Assembly (NCBI GenBank): GCA_024703855.1
Contig: CP087965.1
Span: forward strand, 2,038,001 to 2,102,000
Reading direction: 5' to 3'
Source of the DNA: Polaromonas sp. P2-4
GTDB taxonomy: Bacteria > Pseudomonadota > Gammaproteobacteria > Burkholderiales > Burkholderiaceae_C
DNA length: 64,000 nt
The notes under the pieces were generated by a model, which was given only the letters and a program-made list of their open reading frames with translations, did not search any database and had not been told where the DNA came from. Position numbers and translations under genes: made by a program. Positions 8,156 through 16,179 of the stretch are shown here, in pieces. Within the stretch, counting starts at the first letter, position 1. Every line of letters begins with the position of its first letter.

Positions 8156-8199
8156 ATTTCACCTGTGCTAACGCTTTTGTAAGTCTCCACATGTGAAAT
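8156..8199. promoter_or_regulatory. imperfect inverted repeat, possible operator or attachment site
   Basis: ATTTCACCTGTG (8156-8167) and CACATGTGAAAT (8188-8199) are inverted with one mismatch and a 20-bp gap. The repeat sits just upstream of the alpA-leader -35 box and just before the chromosomal gene remnant begins. No equivalent was seen next to the left leader copy. Confidence 0.35.
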
Positions 8200-8239
8200 G
8201 ACGCCGACTTGACGTTAATTCGTCAGAAATGGGAAGGGT

Positions 8240-8593
8240 GCTTGCCCAGGCGAACAGGCGGTGGATGCCATGCGCACGCTGGCTTCGGGCGAGGTCGGCG
8301 ACGTGCCGATACTCAGCGGCGAATCGGGTGCTGCGGGGCTGGCGGCCCTGAAGGTTCTGGCGGGCTCGCGTGAGCTGCGCCGGCAAACCGGCCTGGGCGG
8401 CGATTCACATGTGCTGCTCATCAGCACCGAGGGCGCCACGGCGCCTGGCGTGTATGAGCAGCTGACGGGTCGCACCGCCCAGTCGGTGCTGGCTGCGCAG
8501 GCCCGCTGGCTGGCCACCGCGGGAATCAGCGAACAGGCGCCGATGGACCGCATTGCCCGAAAATCCAAGGTCGGTACACCTATCCCCCACTGA
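8240..8593 (+). pseudogene. dpaL: diaminopropionate ammonia-lyase, C-terminal fragment
   Basis: About 115 residues of the PLP-dependent lyase that cleaves 2,3-diaminopropionate. The fragment shows the family's C-terminal landmarks (GDVPILSGESGAAGLAAL and LLISTEGAT). The intact enzyme is about 400 aa, so two thirds are missing; the coding sequence fades at about 8240, next to the element's AlpA cassette. The stop TGA at 8591 is inside the ribosome site region of the following aldolase, so the two formed an operon. The 5' loss is a real truncation, not one of the single-base frameshifts. Confidence 0.7.
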
Positions 8594-8607
8594 GGAGCGC
8601 AAACAGC

Positions 8608-9342
8608 ATGACAAGCTCGAATTCACACGATGAAGACTTTCACTCCGCAGCAGTCAGCCAGTTGCGGGCCGACCTGGCGCTGGCACTGCGTGCGGCGGCG
8701 CTCCACGGCCTTTCCGAGGGTGTCTGCAACCACTTCAGCGTTGCGCTGCCCGATGGCTCCAGCCGGTTTCTGCTGAACCCGCGCGGCCTGCTGTGGAGCG
8801 AGATCGACGCGGACGATATCGTGCTGATCGATGTCCAGGGCAACAAGCTGGCCGGGCGCCACGAGGTGGAACCCACGGCCATGTTCATCCACGCCGCCAT
8901 CCACCGCATCGCCGGCAAGGCCTGCGTGCTGCACACTCACATGCCCTACGCCACGGCGCTCACACTTACCACCGACCGGGCGCTGGACACGACCCTTTCG
9001 CAGAATGCCATGCGCTTTCACGGTCGCGTCGTGGTTGACCCCAATTACAACGGTTTGGCCCTGGATACATCGGAAGGCGAGCGCATCGCCCGTGCCATGC
9101 AGGCGGCCGATGTGGTGTTTCTGGGTAATCATGGCGTGGTGGTCTGCGGTGCGCGAATGGACTACGCGTATGACGACCTGTATTACCTGGAGCGGGCCTG
9201 CGCTACGCAGGTGCTGGCCTTGTCGACGGGTCGGCCGCTGGTGCCAGTGGCCCCGGCCATTGCTGAGCGCGTGGCGCAGCAGACGCTTGGCGAGCGCTTG
9301 CAGTCGAAGTTGTTCTTTGAGGCGCTGAGGCGCACGGTCTGA
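8608..9342 (+). CDS. class II aldolase/adducin family protein
   Basis: 244 aa, intact, with GAGGAG upstream of ATG 8608. Class II aldolases use a divalent metal held by histidines; here HTHMP supplies the pair, with a further histidine in FLGNHGVV and a catalytic acidic residue in the E-P-T-A segment (HEVEPTAMFIH). The C-terminal YYLERACATQ helix is typical. Family members cleave sugar phosphates or decarboxylate acids; the exact substrate cannot be told. The neighbouring dpaL fragment suggests a former amino-acid catabolic operon. Confidence 0.8.
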   Translation: MTSSNSHDEDFHSAAVSQLRADLALALRAAALHGLSEGVCNHFSVALPDGSSRFLLNPRGLLWSEIDADDIVLIDVQGNKLAGRHEVEPTAMFIHAAIHRIAGKACVLHTHMPYATALTLTTDRALDTTLSQNAMRFHGRVVVDPNYNGLALDTSEGERIARAMQAADVVFLGNHGVVVCGARMDYAYDDLYYLERACATQVLALSTGRPLVPVAPAIAERVAQQTLGERLQSKLFFEALRRTV

Positions 9343-9563
9343 GTGACTGCATTTTGCGTAGGCGACCCGCTGCATCGGGCACGCAAGCGACATTGATGGC
9401 AGTCGGGTATGGAGCGACCGGCTAATCAATTGCTCAATGACAGCAATTTGCTGAGCAGGTTCCTTGCGATTGAATGCCGGCGTGGATAACGAACGAAAAT
9501 ACTGGAGACAATACGGTACTGGTGAAATATCTCAACCAGGTAAATAAAAAAGGAAATTTAAAA

Positions 9564-9893
9564 ATGGCAACTGCGAAAAAAATGGCTCCAAAGGCTACGG
9601 CAACTCCAAAGAAGGTAACGGCTCCTGCGAAAGTGGTGAAACCCGTTGCCAAAGCATCTGTAAAAAAGGCTCCCGTTTCGAAGACAGCCAAGGCCGTTGC
9701 AAAACTTAGCGCAAGCATCGCAAAGCTGACCGAACGCAAGGACAAAATCAATGCGGAAATCAACGCCCTGCGTGATCAACGTACTGCACTGAAAGTTGTT
9801 CCGGTGACTCCTGCGCCTGTAGGTCCAAAGGCAAAGGCTGCGCCTAAAGCTGCAGCGCCAAAGAAAGCGGTAAAGCCTGCTGCCAAGAAATAA
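9564..9893 (+). CDS. histone H1-like Lys/Ala/Pro-rich DNA-binding protein
   Basis: 109 aa from ATG 9564 (AAAGGA upstream). N- and C-terminal thirds are low-complexity K/A/P repeats (MATAKKMAPKAT, KAAPKAAAPKKAVKPAAKK) like the bacterial H1/AlgP-type nucleoid proteins. The middle (LSASIAKLTERKDKINAEI) is a short coiled-coil helix, probably for dimerisation. Basic and lysine-rich, so likely binds DNA non-specifically. Monocistronic, followed by a strong terminator. Confidence 0.75.
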   Translation: MATAKKMAPKATATPKKVTAPAKVVKPVAKASVKKAPVSKTAKAVAKLSASIAKLTERKDKINAEINALRDQRTALKVVPVTPAPVGPKAKAAPKAAAPKKAVKPAAKK

Positions 9894-9921
9894 TCTTCTT
9901 TAGCGACGCTGCTGCTTTGCA

Positions 9922-9945
9922 GAAAAGACCCTTTTGGGTCTTTTC
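9922..9945 (+). terminator. intrinsic terminator of histone-like gene
   Basis: Ten-bp perfect stem GAAAAGACCC / GGGTCTTTTC with a TTTT loop, 28 bp after the stop codon, ending in a T-rich stretch. Confidence 0.85.
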
Positions 9946-9955
9946 TTTGGTTCAA

Positions 9956-10277
9956 GCCAATTGCCATTCCCGCAGCCGCTTAGAAAACTCCGCCGCAGTT
10001 AGCTTTTGAAACTGGAGGCCTGTTTTTGGCACCTTGCGGGTACCTGTGAATGACTGCAATGGTCAATCTGCCTATCCACATTCCAGTCATGGGTGAGCGA
10101 CAGCAGATGGTCGAAACTTGTCTACCGCTTGGAATAGCCAAACTGCCGCTTTGATTGCAGTTCCGACCTCTGTGCTCGACGACAGTTTTGCGCCCATCCT
10201 TTGGGCTGCATCAGCCTGGTAGGCACTCTTAGCCACCGCCATTTGGATATGGATGGACAGGCGCAGGTCCGATTATC
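9956..10277. other. intergenic stretch without recognisable feature
   Basis: About 320 bp between the histone-gene terminator and a small membrane-protein gene. No tRNA, repeat of the two dispersed families, or coding sequence with homology that I recognise. Confidence 0.4.
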
Positions 10278-10523
10278 ATGTTCAGCAGTGAAATGCAGAA
10301 ACCACGTTCAAGGATGAGACTCGCCATCGGAATTATCGTATTGGCTGTCGCGCTGGGGGCAGTGGCACTGTGGAGGTCCGGCGCGATGAGCAATTGGGTT
10401 TTGACAGGGGTCATGGTGGGCGCAGGACTCGGCGTTATGGTGTTCGCTTGGGTCGTGGGAATATGGTTGCGCAATCGACAGCGCAGACGATTGATGGATA
10501 TGCGGGACTCGGCGCTTTGGTGA
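10278..10523 (+). CDS. small two-helix membrane protein
   Basis: 81 aa, with two transmembrane helices (LAIGIIVLAVALGAVALW and WVLTGVMVGAGLGVMVFAWV) and a basic loop-plus-tail (RNRQRRRLMDM) that would stay in the cytoplasm. No strong ribosome site before ATG 10278, and no family recognised. Codon use is consistent with coding. Stands alone between a noncoding stretch and the decayed island. Confidence 0.45.
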   Translation: MFSSEMQKPRSRMRLAIGIIVLAVALGAVALWRSGAMSNWVLTGVMVGAGLGVMVFAWVVGIWLRNRQRRRLMDMRDSALW

Positions 10524-10790
10524 GGATTCGTCAGCCTTGAAGCGGTGCAGTGCAAAGCGGTCCGTGACTCTCCTGCCGGGCATGCCGTTTACCTTCGATA
10601 GCTGTTCGAAGACACAACGGTAGCCCCGCCTCCCGGACCCGCCCGGTGTAGGCCTCTAACCGCCGGCCAAGATAATTGTCGTCAACCAATTGATGCCTGC
10701 TTGTGCTGATTTCCACCTGCGAAAAAACCGACACATCCAGCGGACCGTCGGCTTGAAAGGCGCATGTCCCAATGCGGGACATTCTGGAGT

Positions 10791-10931
10791 TCAACTGGTG
10801 CGCCGCGTCTTGAATGGCAGAACGTCGGCGCCACGCCTCAGGCCGTCCGGGTAGTCCGGCCACGCCTGCATCATGTGACGGCGCTCGGCCTGGAACTCTG
10901 TGCGGTTGGACACATCGCATACGGTCAGCAT
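10791..10931 (-). pseudogene. integrase C-terminal fragment
   Basis: Forty-six codons (RTEFQAERRHMMQAW, then DGLRRGADVLPFK) resembling the last helix of P4-type tyrosine integrases after the catalytic tyrosine, where an ERRxMMQAWADYLDGL-like stretch is common. The rest of the gene is absent. Located in the decayed island next to tRNA-Phe, a common integration target. Confidence 0.4.
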
Positions 10932-10992
10932 CCGCAAGCCCCGCTTTTCACCTGTTGCTATTGCAAGTCATTTATTTATAAATGCCTAGATA

Positions 10993-11627
10993 TTGCAACA
11001 TACTCAGGCGACGAAGCTGCCTTCCGATTCGACCCACGAGCAAGCCATTCTCGCGCTGGCCAGGCAGCGCCTGCTGCTGCGCGCACGAGACCTCATGGAA
11101 CAGGCGCTGCCCACCGTCGTGCTCAGCCGCCTGGTCACCGCAGGTAAGCTGGGAAGAGTCGCCCGTGGCATCTACAGCCTGCCAGGACCGCGCTCAGCGA
11201 GCACCGCTCACTGGCCGAGGTGGCGCTGCGAGTGCCGCGCGGTGTGGTCTGCCTGCTCTCTGCACTGCGCGTCCACGGCATCGGTACACAAGCGCCGTTC
11301 GAAGTCTGGCTGGCGATTCCGCACCGTACGCCGGTCCCCCGGCTCGACCAACCGGCTGTCCACGCCGTTCGCATGTCCGGCCCTGCCCTGACCGAAGGCA
11401 TCGAACGGCTCCATGTCGACGGCGTGGAGGTGCCTGTCTTCAACGCCGCCAAGACCGTAGCCGACTGCTTCAAGTACCGCAACAAAATCGGTCTGGACGT
11501 GGCACTGGAAGCACTGCGTGATGGGTGGACACAACGCAAACTGACGATGGATGCACTGTGGCACTACGCCACCATTGATCGCGTGGCGAACGTCATGCGC
11601 CCTTACCTTGAAAGCGTGACCGCATGA
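10993..11627 (+). CDS. AbiEi-type antitoxin / transcriptional regulator (frameshifted)
   Basis: Winged-helix N-terminal part (ARQRLLLRARDLMEQ, VLSRLVTAGKLGRVARGIY) followed, after a frameshift near 11195, by the AbiEi C-terminal domain (LAEVALRVPRGVVCLLSALR, VWLAIPHRTPVPR, VPVFNAAKTVADCFKYRNKI). In the type IV AbiE system this protein represses the operon and counters the AbiEii nucleotidyltransferase. About 211 aa when restored. The start is probably TTG 10993, as no ATG lies nearby in frame. The stop overlaps the start of the toxin remnant (ATGA). Confidence 0.7.
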
Positions 11628-11761
11628 GCCGCAATCTGGCGGCTTCCATACGCGCCCGCCTGAAACAGCACGCAGACGCTGCAAAGCAGGACTTCAACCT
11701 GACACTCACCCACTACGGTCTGGAGCGGCTGCTGTGCCGGTTGTCCATCTCCGCCCACGCG
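11624..11761 (+). pseudogene. AbiEii-type toxin, N-terminal fragment
   Basis: Translationally coupled to the antitoxin (ATGA). Only about 46 residues (NLAASIRARLKQHADAAK, LTLTHYGLERLL) match the start of AbiEii nucleotidyltransferases. The reading then breaks off into a minus-strand trbI fragment, so the catalytic core is gone and the toxin cannot be active. Confidence 0.65.
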
Positions 11762-12045
11762 CCCACGCCCAGCAGTGTGGACAGCGCCGCACCGGCCAGG
11801 ATGCGGTCCCAACGCCAATCGCGACACCACCCTCCAGCCCGGCGTAGCCAGCAGGGTCGACGCCCGGCAAGCGGTCAAGCGCAATCGAGGATGTGTCCGG
11901 CAGGATCAGTCGCGTCCGCACCAGCCAAACGCGCCGCTGACCGAAAGACTCCTGGCCGTCGTAGCGACCGATCAATCGCGACCCCTGCGGGATCAGCAGA
12001 TAACGCCCCTGAAGCGGTGTCGTAGACCGACTCCCCACCAAACCC
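11762..12045 (-). pseudogene. trbI: conjugation protein TrbI, internal fragment
   Basis: Minus-strand reading in two frames gives SVYDTASG, RYLLIPQGSRLIGRYDGQ, SFGQRRVWLVRTRLILPD and LDRLPGVDPAGYAGLEGGV, which are the conserved core of TrbI/VirB10, the outer-membrane-spanning ring protein of type IV secretion. Neither end of the gene is present and the frame breaks at least twice. It fuses directly to the AbiEii remnant, so an integrative conjugative element has decayed here. Confidence 0.75.
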
Positions 12046-12183
12046 CATCAACAATAGACAGCCCCCGGCGTTTGAAAACAATCAAAGTAAATCAAAACCC
12101 GCACGCGTGTTTTTCTTTCGTCTGCGCGCGGTGGATTCCCTGAAATCGTCTTACATCCGCCCTTACATCGTACCGACAAGAAA

Positions 12184-12214
12184 AAACCCCACTACCGAAT
12201 TGATAGCAGGGTTT
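12184..12214 (-). terminator. terminator downstream of tRNA-Phe
   Basis: On the minus strand AAACCC ... GGGTTT with inner CTA/TAG pairing, followed by six T residues; located just beyond the tRNA 3' end. Confidence 0.55.
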
Positions 12215-12236
12215 CTATATGCCGCAAGGGCTTGAC

Positions 12237-12312
12237 TGGTGGCCTGGGGCGGAATCGAACCACCGACACAAGGATTTTCAATCCTCTGCTCTACCGACTG
12301 AGCTACCGGGCC
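12237..12312 (-). tRNA. tRNA-Phe (GAA)
   Basis: Cloverleaf with encoded CCA, anticodon GAA in the loop TTGAAAA, T-loop TTCGATT. The acceptor stem GGCCCGG/CCAGGCC carries a C5-A68 mismatch where a T would pair, which may be a base error. Decayed island DNA lies on its 3' side. Confidence 0.9.
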
Positions 12313-12394
12313 TGAACTTCGAATTATATATCAGCTCGTGGGGCCTTTCGGCCGGTTTCGGGCTCGATGTTCATGCGCCGCTTGACCGCCCCAC

Positions 12395-13069
12395 TTAAGC
12401 ACCCCGTTTGCCGCGCGTCAGATCTACGCCCAATTGTTTGAGTTTGCGGTACAGGTGAGTGCGCTCCAGGCCGGTCTTTTCGGCTACGCGGGTCATGGAG
12501 CCGCCTTCTTTGGCGAGGTGAAATTCAAAGTAGGCTTTTTCAAACTCGTCGCGTGCATCGCGCAGCGGTTTTTCAAGCAAAAAGCTCTGCGTGGCCTGGG
12601 GGCCGAGGTCAACCGGGGCGGGCAGGCTACCGCCTGTCATGGCGGCTTCTACCGTGAGGTCAAGCGGGTGCATGGCGGCATTGAGGGTGACGGGTTTGCG
12701 GGCCGCTGTTTTGGTCAGGCCCTGCTCCACGGCCTTGAGCAGCTTTTGCAGGGTGATGGGTTTTTCAAGAAACGCCATGGCCCCGATTTTGGTGGCCTCT
12801 ACGGCGGTATCAATCGTCGCATGGCCGCTCATCATGATGACGGGCATGGTCAGCAGTCCGCTGGACGACCACTCCTTAAGCAGCGTCACGCCATCGGTGT
12901 CGGGCATCCAGATGTCCAGCAGCACCAGGTCTGGCCTGGTGCGGGCGCGGGCGGCGCGGGCTTGCGCGGCGTTTTCAGCCAGCTCGACCTGGTGCCCCTC
13001 ATCATTGAGAATTTCCGAGAGAAGGTCGCGTATGCCCAGCTCGTCGTCGACCACCAGAATATTTGCCAT
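12395..13069 (-). CDS. ntrX: NtrX-like response regulator without AAA+ domain
   Basis: 224 aa. Receiver domain at residues 1-120 with VVDDE, the phosphoacceptor aspartate in LVLLDIWMPD, MSGHAT and EKPI. A linker follows, then a Fis-type helix-turn-helix at the C-terminus (MTRVAEKTGLERTHLYRKLKQLG). The sigma-54 AAA+ module of classical NtrX is absent, so this form probably acts as a plain repressor or activator. It follows the NtrY-like kinase gene by about 70 bp, and the pair is a typical membrane-sensing two-component system for nitrogen or redox state. Confidence 0.8.
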   Translation of the reverse strand: MANILVVDDELGIRDLLSEILNDEGHQVELAENAAQARAARARTRPDLVLLDIWMPDTDGVTLLKEWSSSGLLTMPVIMMSGHATIDTAVEATKIGAMAFLEKPITLQKLLKAVEQGLTKTAARKPVTLNAAMHPLDLTVEAAMTGGSLPAPVDLGPQATQSFLLEKPLRDARDEFEKAYFEFHLAKEGGSMTRVAEKTGLERTHLYRKLKQLGVDLTRGKRGA

Positions 13070-13138
13070 GATTGAATTGCTGCCCTGCCAGTTGTTGTCG
13101 ATGCTTGGGTGTTATTGAATGTGGTGCAAAGCGTGTTG

Positions 13139-15463
13139 TTATGCCGCCACTGCGAATGATAACGATACTTGTGCCCCTAACAGCACACCGTCCACCACAC
13201 GGTTCGAAATGTCGATGCGCGCACCATGCTCGTCCGCGATTTTTTTGACGACCGCCAGGCCCAGGCCAGTGCCTTTGACCTTGGTGGTGACATAGGGCTC
13301 AAAGGCGCGCTTGAGGATGTACTCAGGAAAGCCAATGCCGTTGTCACGCACGCTCATGCGCACGCGCTTGGAGCTTTCGGAAAACTCGGTTTTAAGGAGG
13401 ACGCGGCCGCCCTCTTTGCCTTCCTGGGCGTCCAGCGCGTTTTGCAGCAGGTTATGAATGACTTGCCGCAGTTGCAGGGCATCGCCCTTGATGCGTGGCG
13501 CATTCGGGTCGAGCTCGGTATGCACGGGCACAACCGCGTTGTCGCTGGCATACAACTGCAGCACCTCGCTGATAAGTGCGTTGAGGTCAAGGGGCTTGAG
13601 TTCTGCGGCAGGCAAGCGGGCGTAGTCATGAAACTCGTTGACAAGCCGCTTCATGGCCTCCACCTGGTCCACAATGGTTTTGACGGACTTGGTGAGCAAC
13701 GCCTGCTCAGGCTCGCCGACCTTGCCGGTGAGTTTCATTTCAAGGCGTTCGGCCGACAGCTGGATGGGGGTGAGCGGGTTCTTGATTTCGTGCGCCAGCC
13801 TACGCGCGACTTCGCCCCAGGCCTGCGCGCTGGGCCGACACCATTTCAGAGACATCGTCAAACACCAGCAAAAACTCTTCGGTGCCCGGCATTTTGGCGC
13901 CGCGCGCAATCAGGGTGATGGCGTTGTCGGGTGAGCCGGGCATGGCGGCATTCAATTCAAACGACTGCTGCCATTGCTCCAGCGCATGCGGGGCGCTTTC
14001 GCTTTGCTGATCGCCGAGCTTGTCATGGAGGTAATTGGAAAACTGGGCCAGCACCCCTTTGGCAAACACTTCCAGGCCAGGGACTTCGCCGAGCGACTTG
14101 CCGTGCCAGGCGGCCAGCGGTGCGCGCAGAATGCGGGTCGCGCCCGGGTTGCTGGACTGGATGCGGCCCCGCACATCCAGCACGATCACGCCGGCGGTGA
14201 GGTTGTCCAGGATGGTTTGCAGGTTGGCACGCGACGCATCGACCTGGTTCATGCTCTGCTGGACCGCCGAGCGGGCATCGGACAGCTGCTGCGTCATGTC
14301 GGCAAACGAACGGGTCAGGCCGCCCAGCTCGTCTTTGCCCTGCAAGGCGGCCTTGGGCGTCAGGTCGCCCTGGGCGACCTGCTTCACACCTTCGGCCAGC
14401 ACCAGGAGCGGCTTGGCCAGCTGGTTGCCCAGCACCACCGCCAGCAGCACTGCGCCGAACACCGCCAGAAAAAGGCTGAGCGTGAGTGTGCCTATGTACA
14501 TTTTGCGCAGGCCGCCCCGCGCCAGCGCGCTCCTGGTATTCGCGGTTGGCCTCTTGCACGGCAATGGCATTGGCCACCAGCCCAGCGGGCAACACCGTGG
14601 TCACCTGCAAAAAGCGGGACGACCCCAGCACATCGACATTCGGGTTGTTGACCACGGCAATGGCTTTGACACGCGGCGGCATGTTGGGCACCGCTGCTGC
14701 AGCGCCGGGACCGGCACCGGCCGCCCCGCTGCCGGTCGCAAGCTCGCCGTTGCCACCGGGCACCACCTCGTCAAGGCCCTCGATCTGCGTGATGACGCGC
14801 TGGGTCGCGCGCTGCGCAGCTGCTGCACCGAGGGTCGCTCGGGCTTGAGTAAAAGCGCGACTCGCCAGCGCTGGCAATCACCTGGCCTGACGCACTCCAG
14901 AGCACCACATCGCTGGCCGACAGTTGGTCACGCAGACGCTCCAGTGCCAGGCCGGCAGAGGCATTCGGGGTTTCCGAAAGTTGCTCGGCGGCCTGCTGCG
15001 TTTTGTTGGCCAGGTCGGCAGCCAGGGTGTCCAGCGTGGCGCGGCCCAGGTTCAGGCCGGCCGCCAGTGCGCCCTCGACTTCTACGTCAAACCAGCTCTC
15101 GATGGACCGCGACACGAACTGGTAAGACACCACGTAAATCATCAGGCCCGGCATCAAACCCACCAGCGCGAAGATGGCGGCCAGCTTGACCAGCAGGCGG
15201 CTGCCAAAGCGGCCCCGGTAAAGGCGCAGCGCCAGGCGAAGCACAATCCAACCAATCACCAGCAACAAGAGCCCGGCCACGGCCACATTCAACACAAAAA
15301 GAAGTGCGTAATTGCGTTCGTAGAGCTCGCGGTTGCCAGTGGCCTGGGTCAGCAAAAACATCAACACCAACCCCAGCGCCGCCACGGCACCCACGCCGAC
15401 GCCGACCGTCCAGCGAAACGCCTGGCTGCTTTTAAGGGAGGCCACGTTGCGCTGAAGGTTCAC
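13139..15463 (-). CDS. ntrY: NtrY-like membrane sensor histidine kinase (frameshifted)
   Basis: About 770 aa when restored. The N-terminus has several transmembrane helices (AVAALGLVLMFLL, FALVGLMPGLMIYVV), then a periplasmic part, a further helix (LTLSLFLAVFGAVLLAVVLG), HAMP (LAEGVKQVAQGDLTPKA), PAS, and the kinase domain with the phosphorylated histidine in RRLAHEIKNPLTPIQ, N box LLQNALDAQ and G boxes DNGIGFP and GTGLGLA. Frame breaks near 13805, 14530, 14815 and 14845; three are two-base losses in GCGCGC tracts. The GTG start at 15463 overlaps the DUF4390 stop (GTGA), so they are translated together. Confidence 0.85.
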
Positions 15464-16179
15464 TTGACGACCTCGGTGCTGCTGGCGGCGGGCACTGCAG
15501 GCGCTATGGGCGCTATGGGCGCTATGGGCGCTATAGACGCTGTGGGCACCAGCTTGAGCCGCTCTTTAACCTGCGCGGAAATAGTCCAGTCTTTTTGCCC
15601 GGCCACGCCGATCTGGAAAGGACGTGGCAGTTGCGAGAGGTCGAGCCGAAAATTGAAGTCGAGCTTGTGCACCGCGTCGGGGTCCACTTCAGTGGACTCG
15701 GCAATTTTCCAGCGGGCCACGCGCTGGATGACAGCCAGCGCCTCGGGCAAGGTGTCGTAGTTCTGGTTGAGTGTGGCGCGCAGGCCAGCGGAACTGCTGA
15801 TCAGCCCCGAAGCAATGTTGACGCGCCAGCGCCGGGTCAGGGGCTGGTAGGCCAGCCGGATGGTGCGGGCGGCGCTGGCAACCCGCGGGTCCGTCCAGTA
15901 CCAGCGGTCTCGGTAGATGTCGGCCTCGACCACAAAAAACATGGGAATGCCCTTGAGCAGCGCGTCTTCCACCACGGGCGGGAGATCAAACCGGACCAGG
16001 GCCGACAGGCGAACGCCCTCGTCGGCGCGCTCCACCTGCAGCTGGGTGACCTCGGTGGCCGACGCCTCACTGTGTGCATAAGCCAAAAGTGTGCCCAGGC
16101 AACAAGCCAGCAGGAAGCGCGCAACAGTATTAAAGGCTGCGTTTTTCAAGCGTTGCGTAATAAAAACCGTCGTGCTCAC
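15460..16179 (-). CDS. DUF4390 family exported protein
   Basis: Up to 239 aa from GTG 16179, but the signal peptide (FLLACCLGTLLAYAHSEASA) suggests that a downstream TTG near 16151 could be the true start. Family landmarks: VRLSALVRFDLPPVVEDALL, GIPMFFVVEADIYRDRWYW and RRWRVNIASG. In betaproteobacteria it is regularly placed between rsmB and ntrY as here. It overlaps rsmB by about 50 bp and ntrY by 4 bp. Role unknown, probably periplasmic. The C-terminus ends in a variable I-A-P repeat encoded by a 9-bp tandem repeat. Confidence 0.8.
   Translation of the reverse strand: MSTTVFITQRLKNAAFNTVARFLLACCLGTLLAYAHSEASATEVTQLQVERADEGVRLSALVRFDLPPVVEDALLKGIPMFFVVEADIYRDRWYWTDPRVASAARTIRLAYQPLTRRWRVNIASGLISSSAGLRATLNQNYDTLPEALAVIQRVARWKIAESTEVDPDAVHKLDFNFRLDLSQLPRPFQIGVAGQKDWTISAQVKERLKLVPTASIAPIAPIAPIAPAVPAASSTEVVK
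15501..15536. repeat. 9-bp tandem repeat (4 units) in DUF4390 gene
   Basis: GCGCTATGG repeated at 15501, 15510 and 15519, with a fourth unit GCGCTATAG at 15528. Copy-number change keeps the frame and only lengthens an I-A-P run near the C-terminus. Confidence 0.9.
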
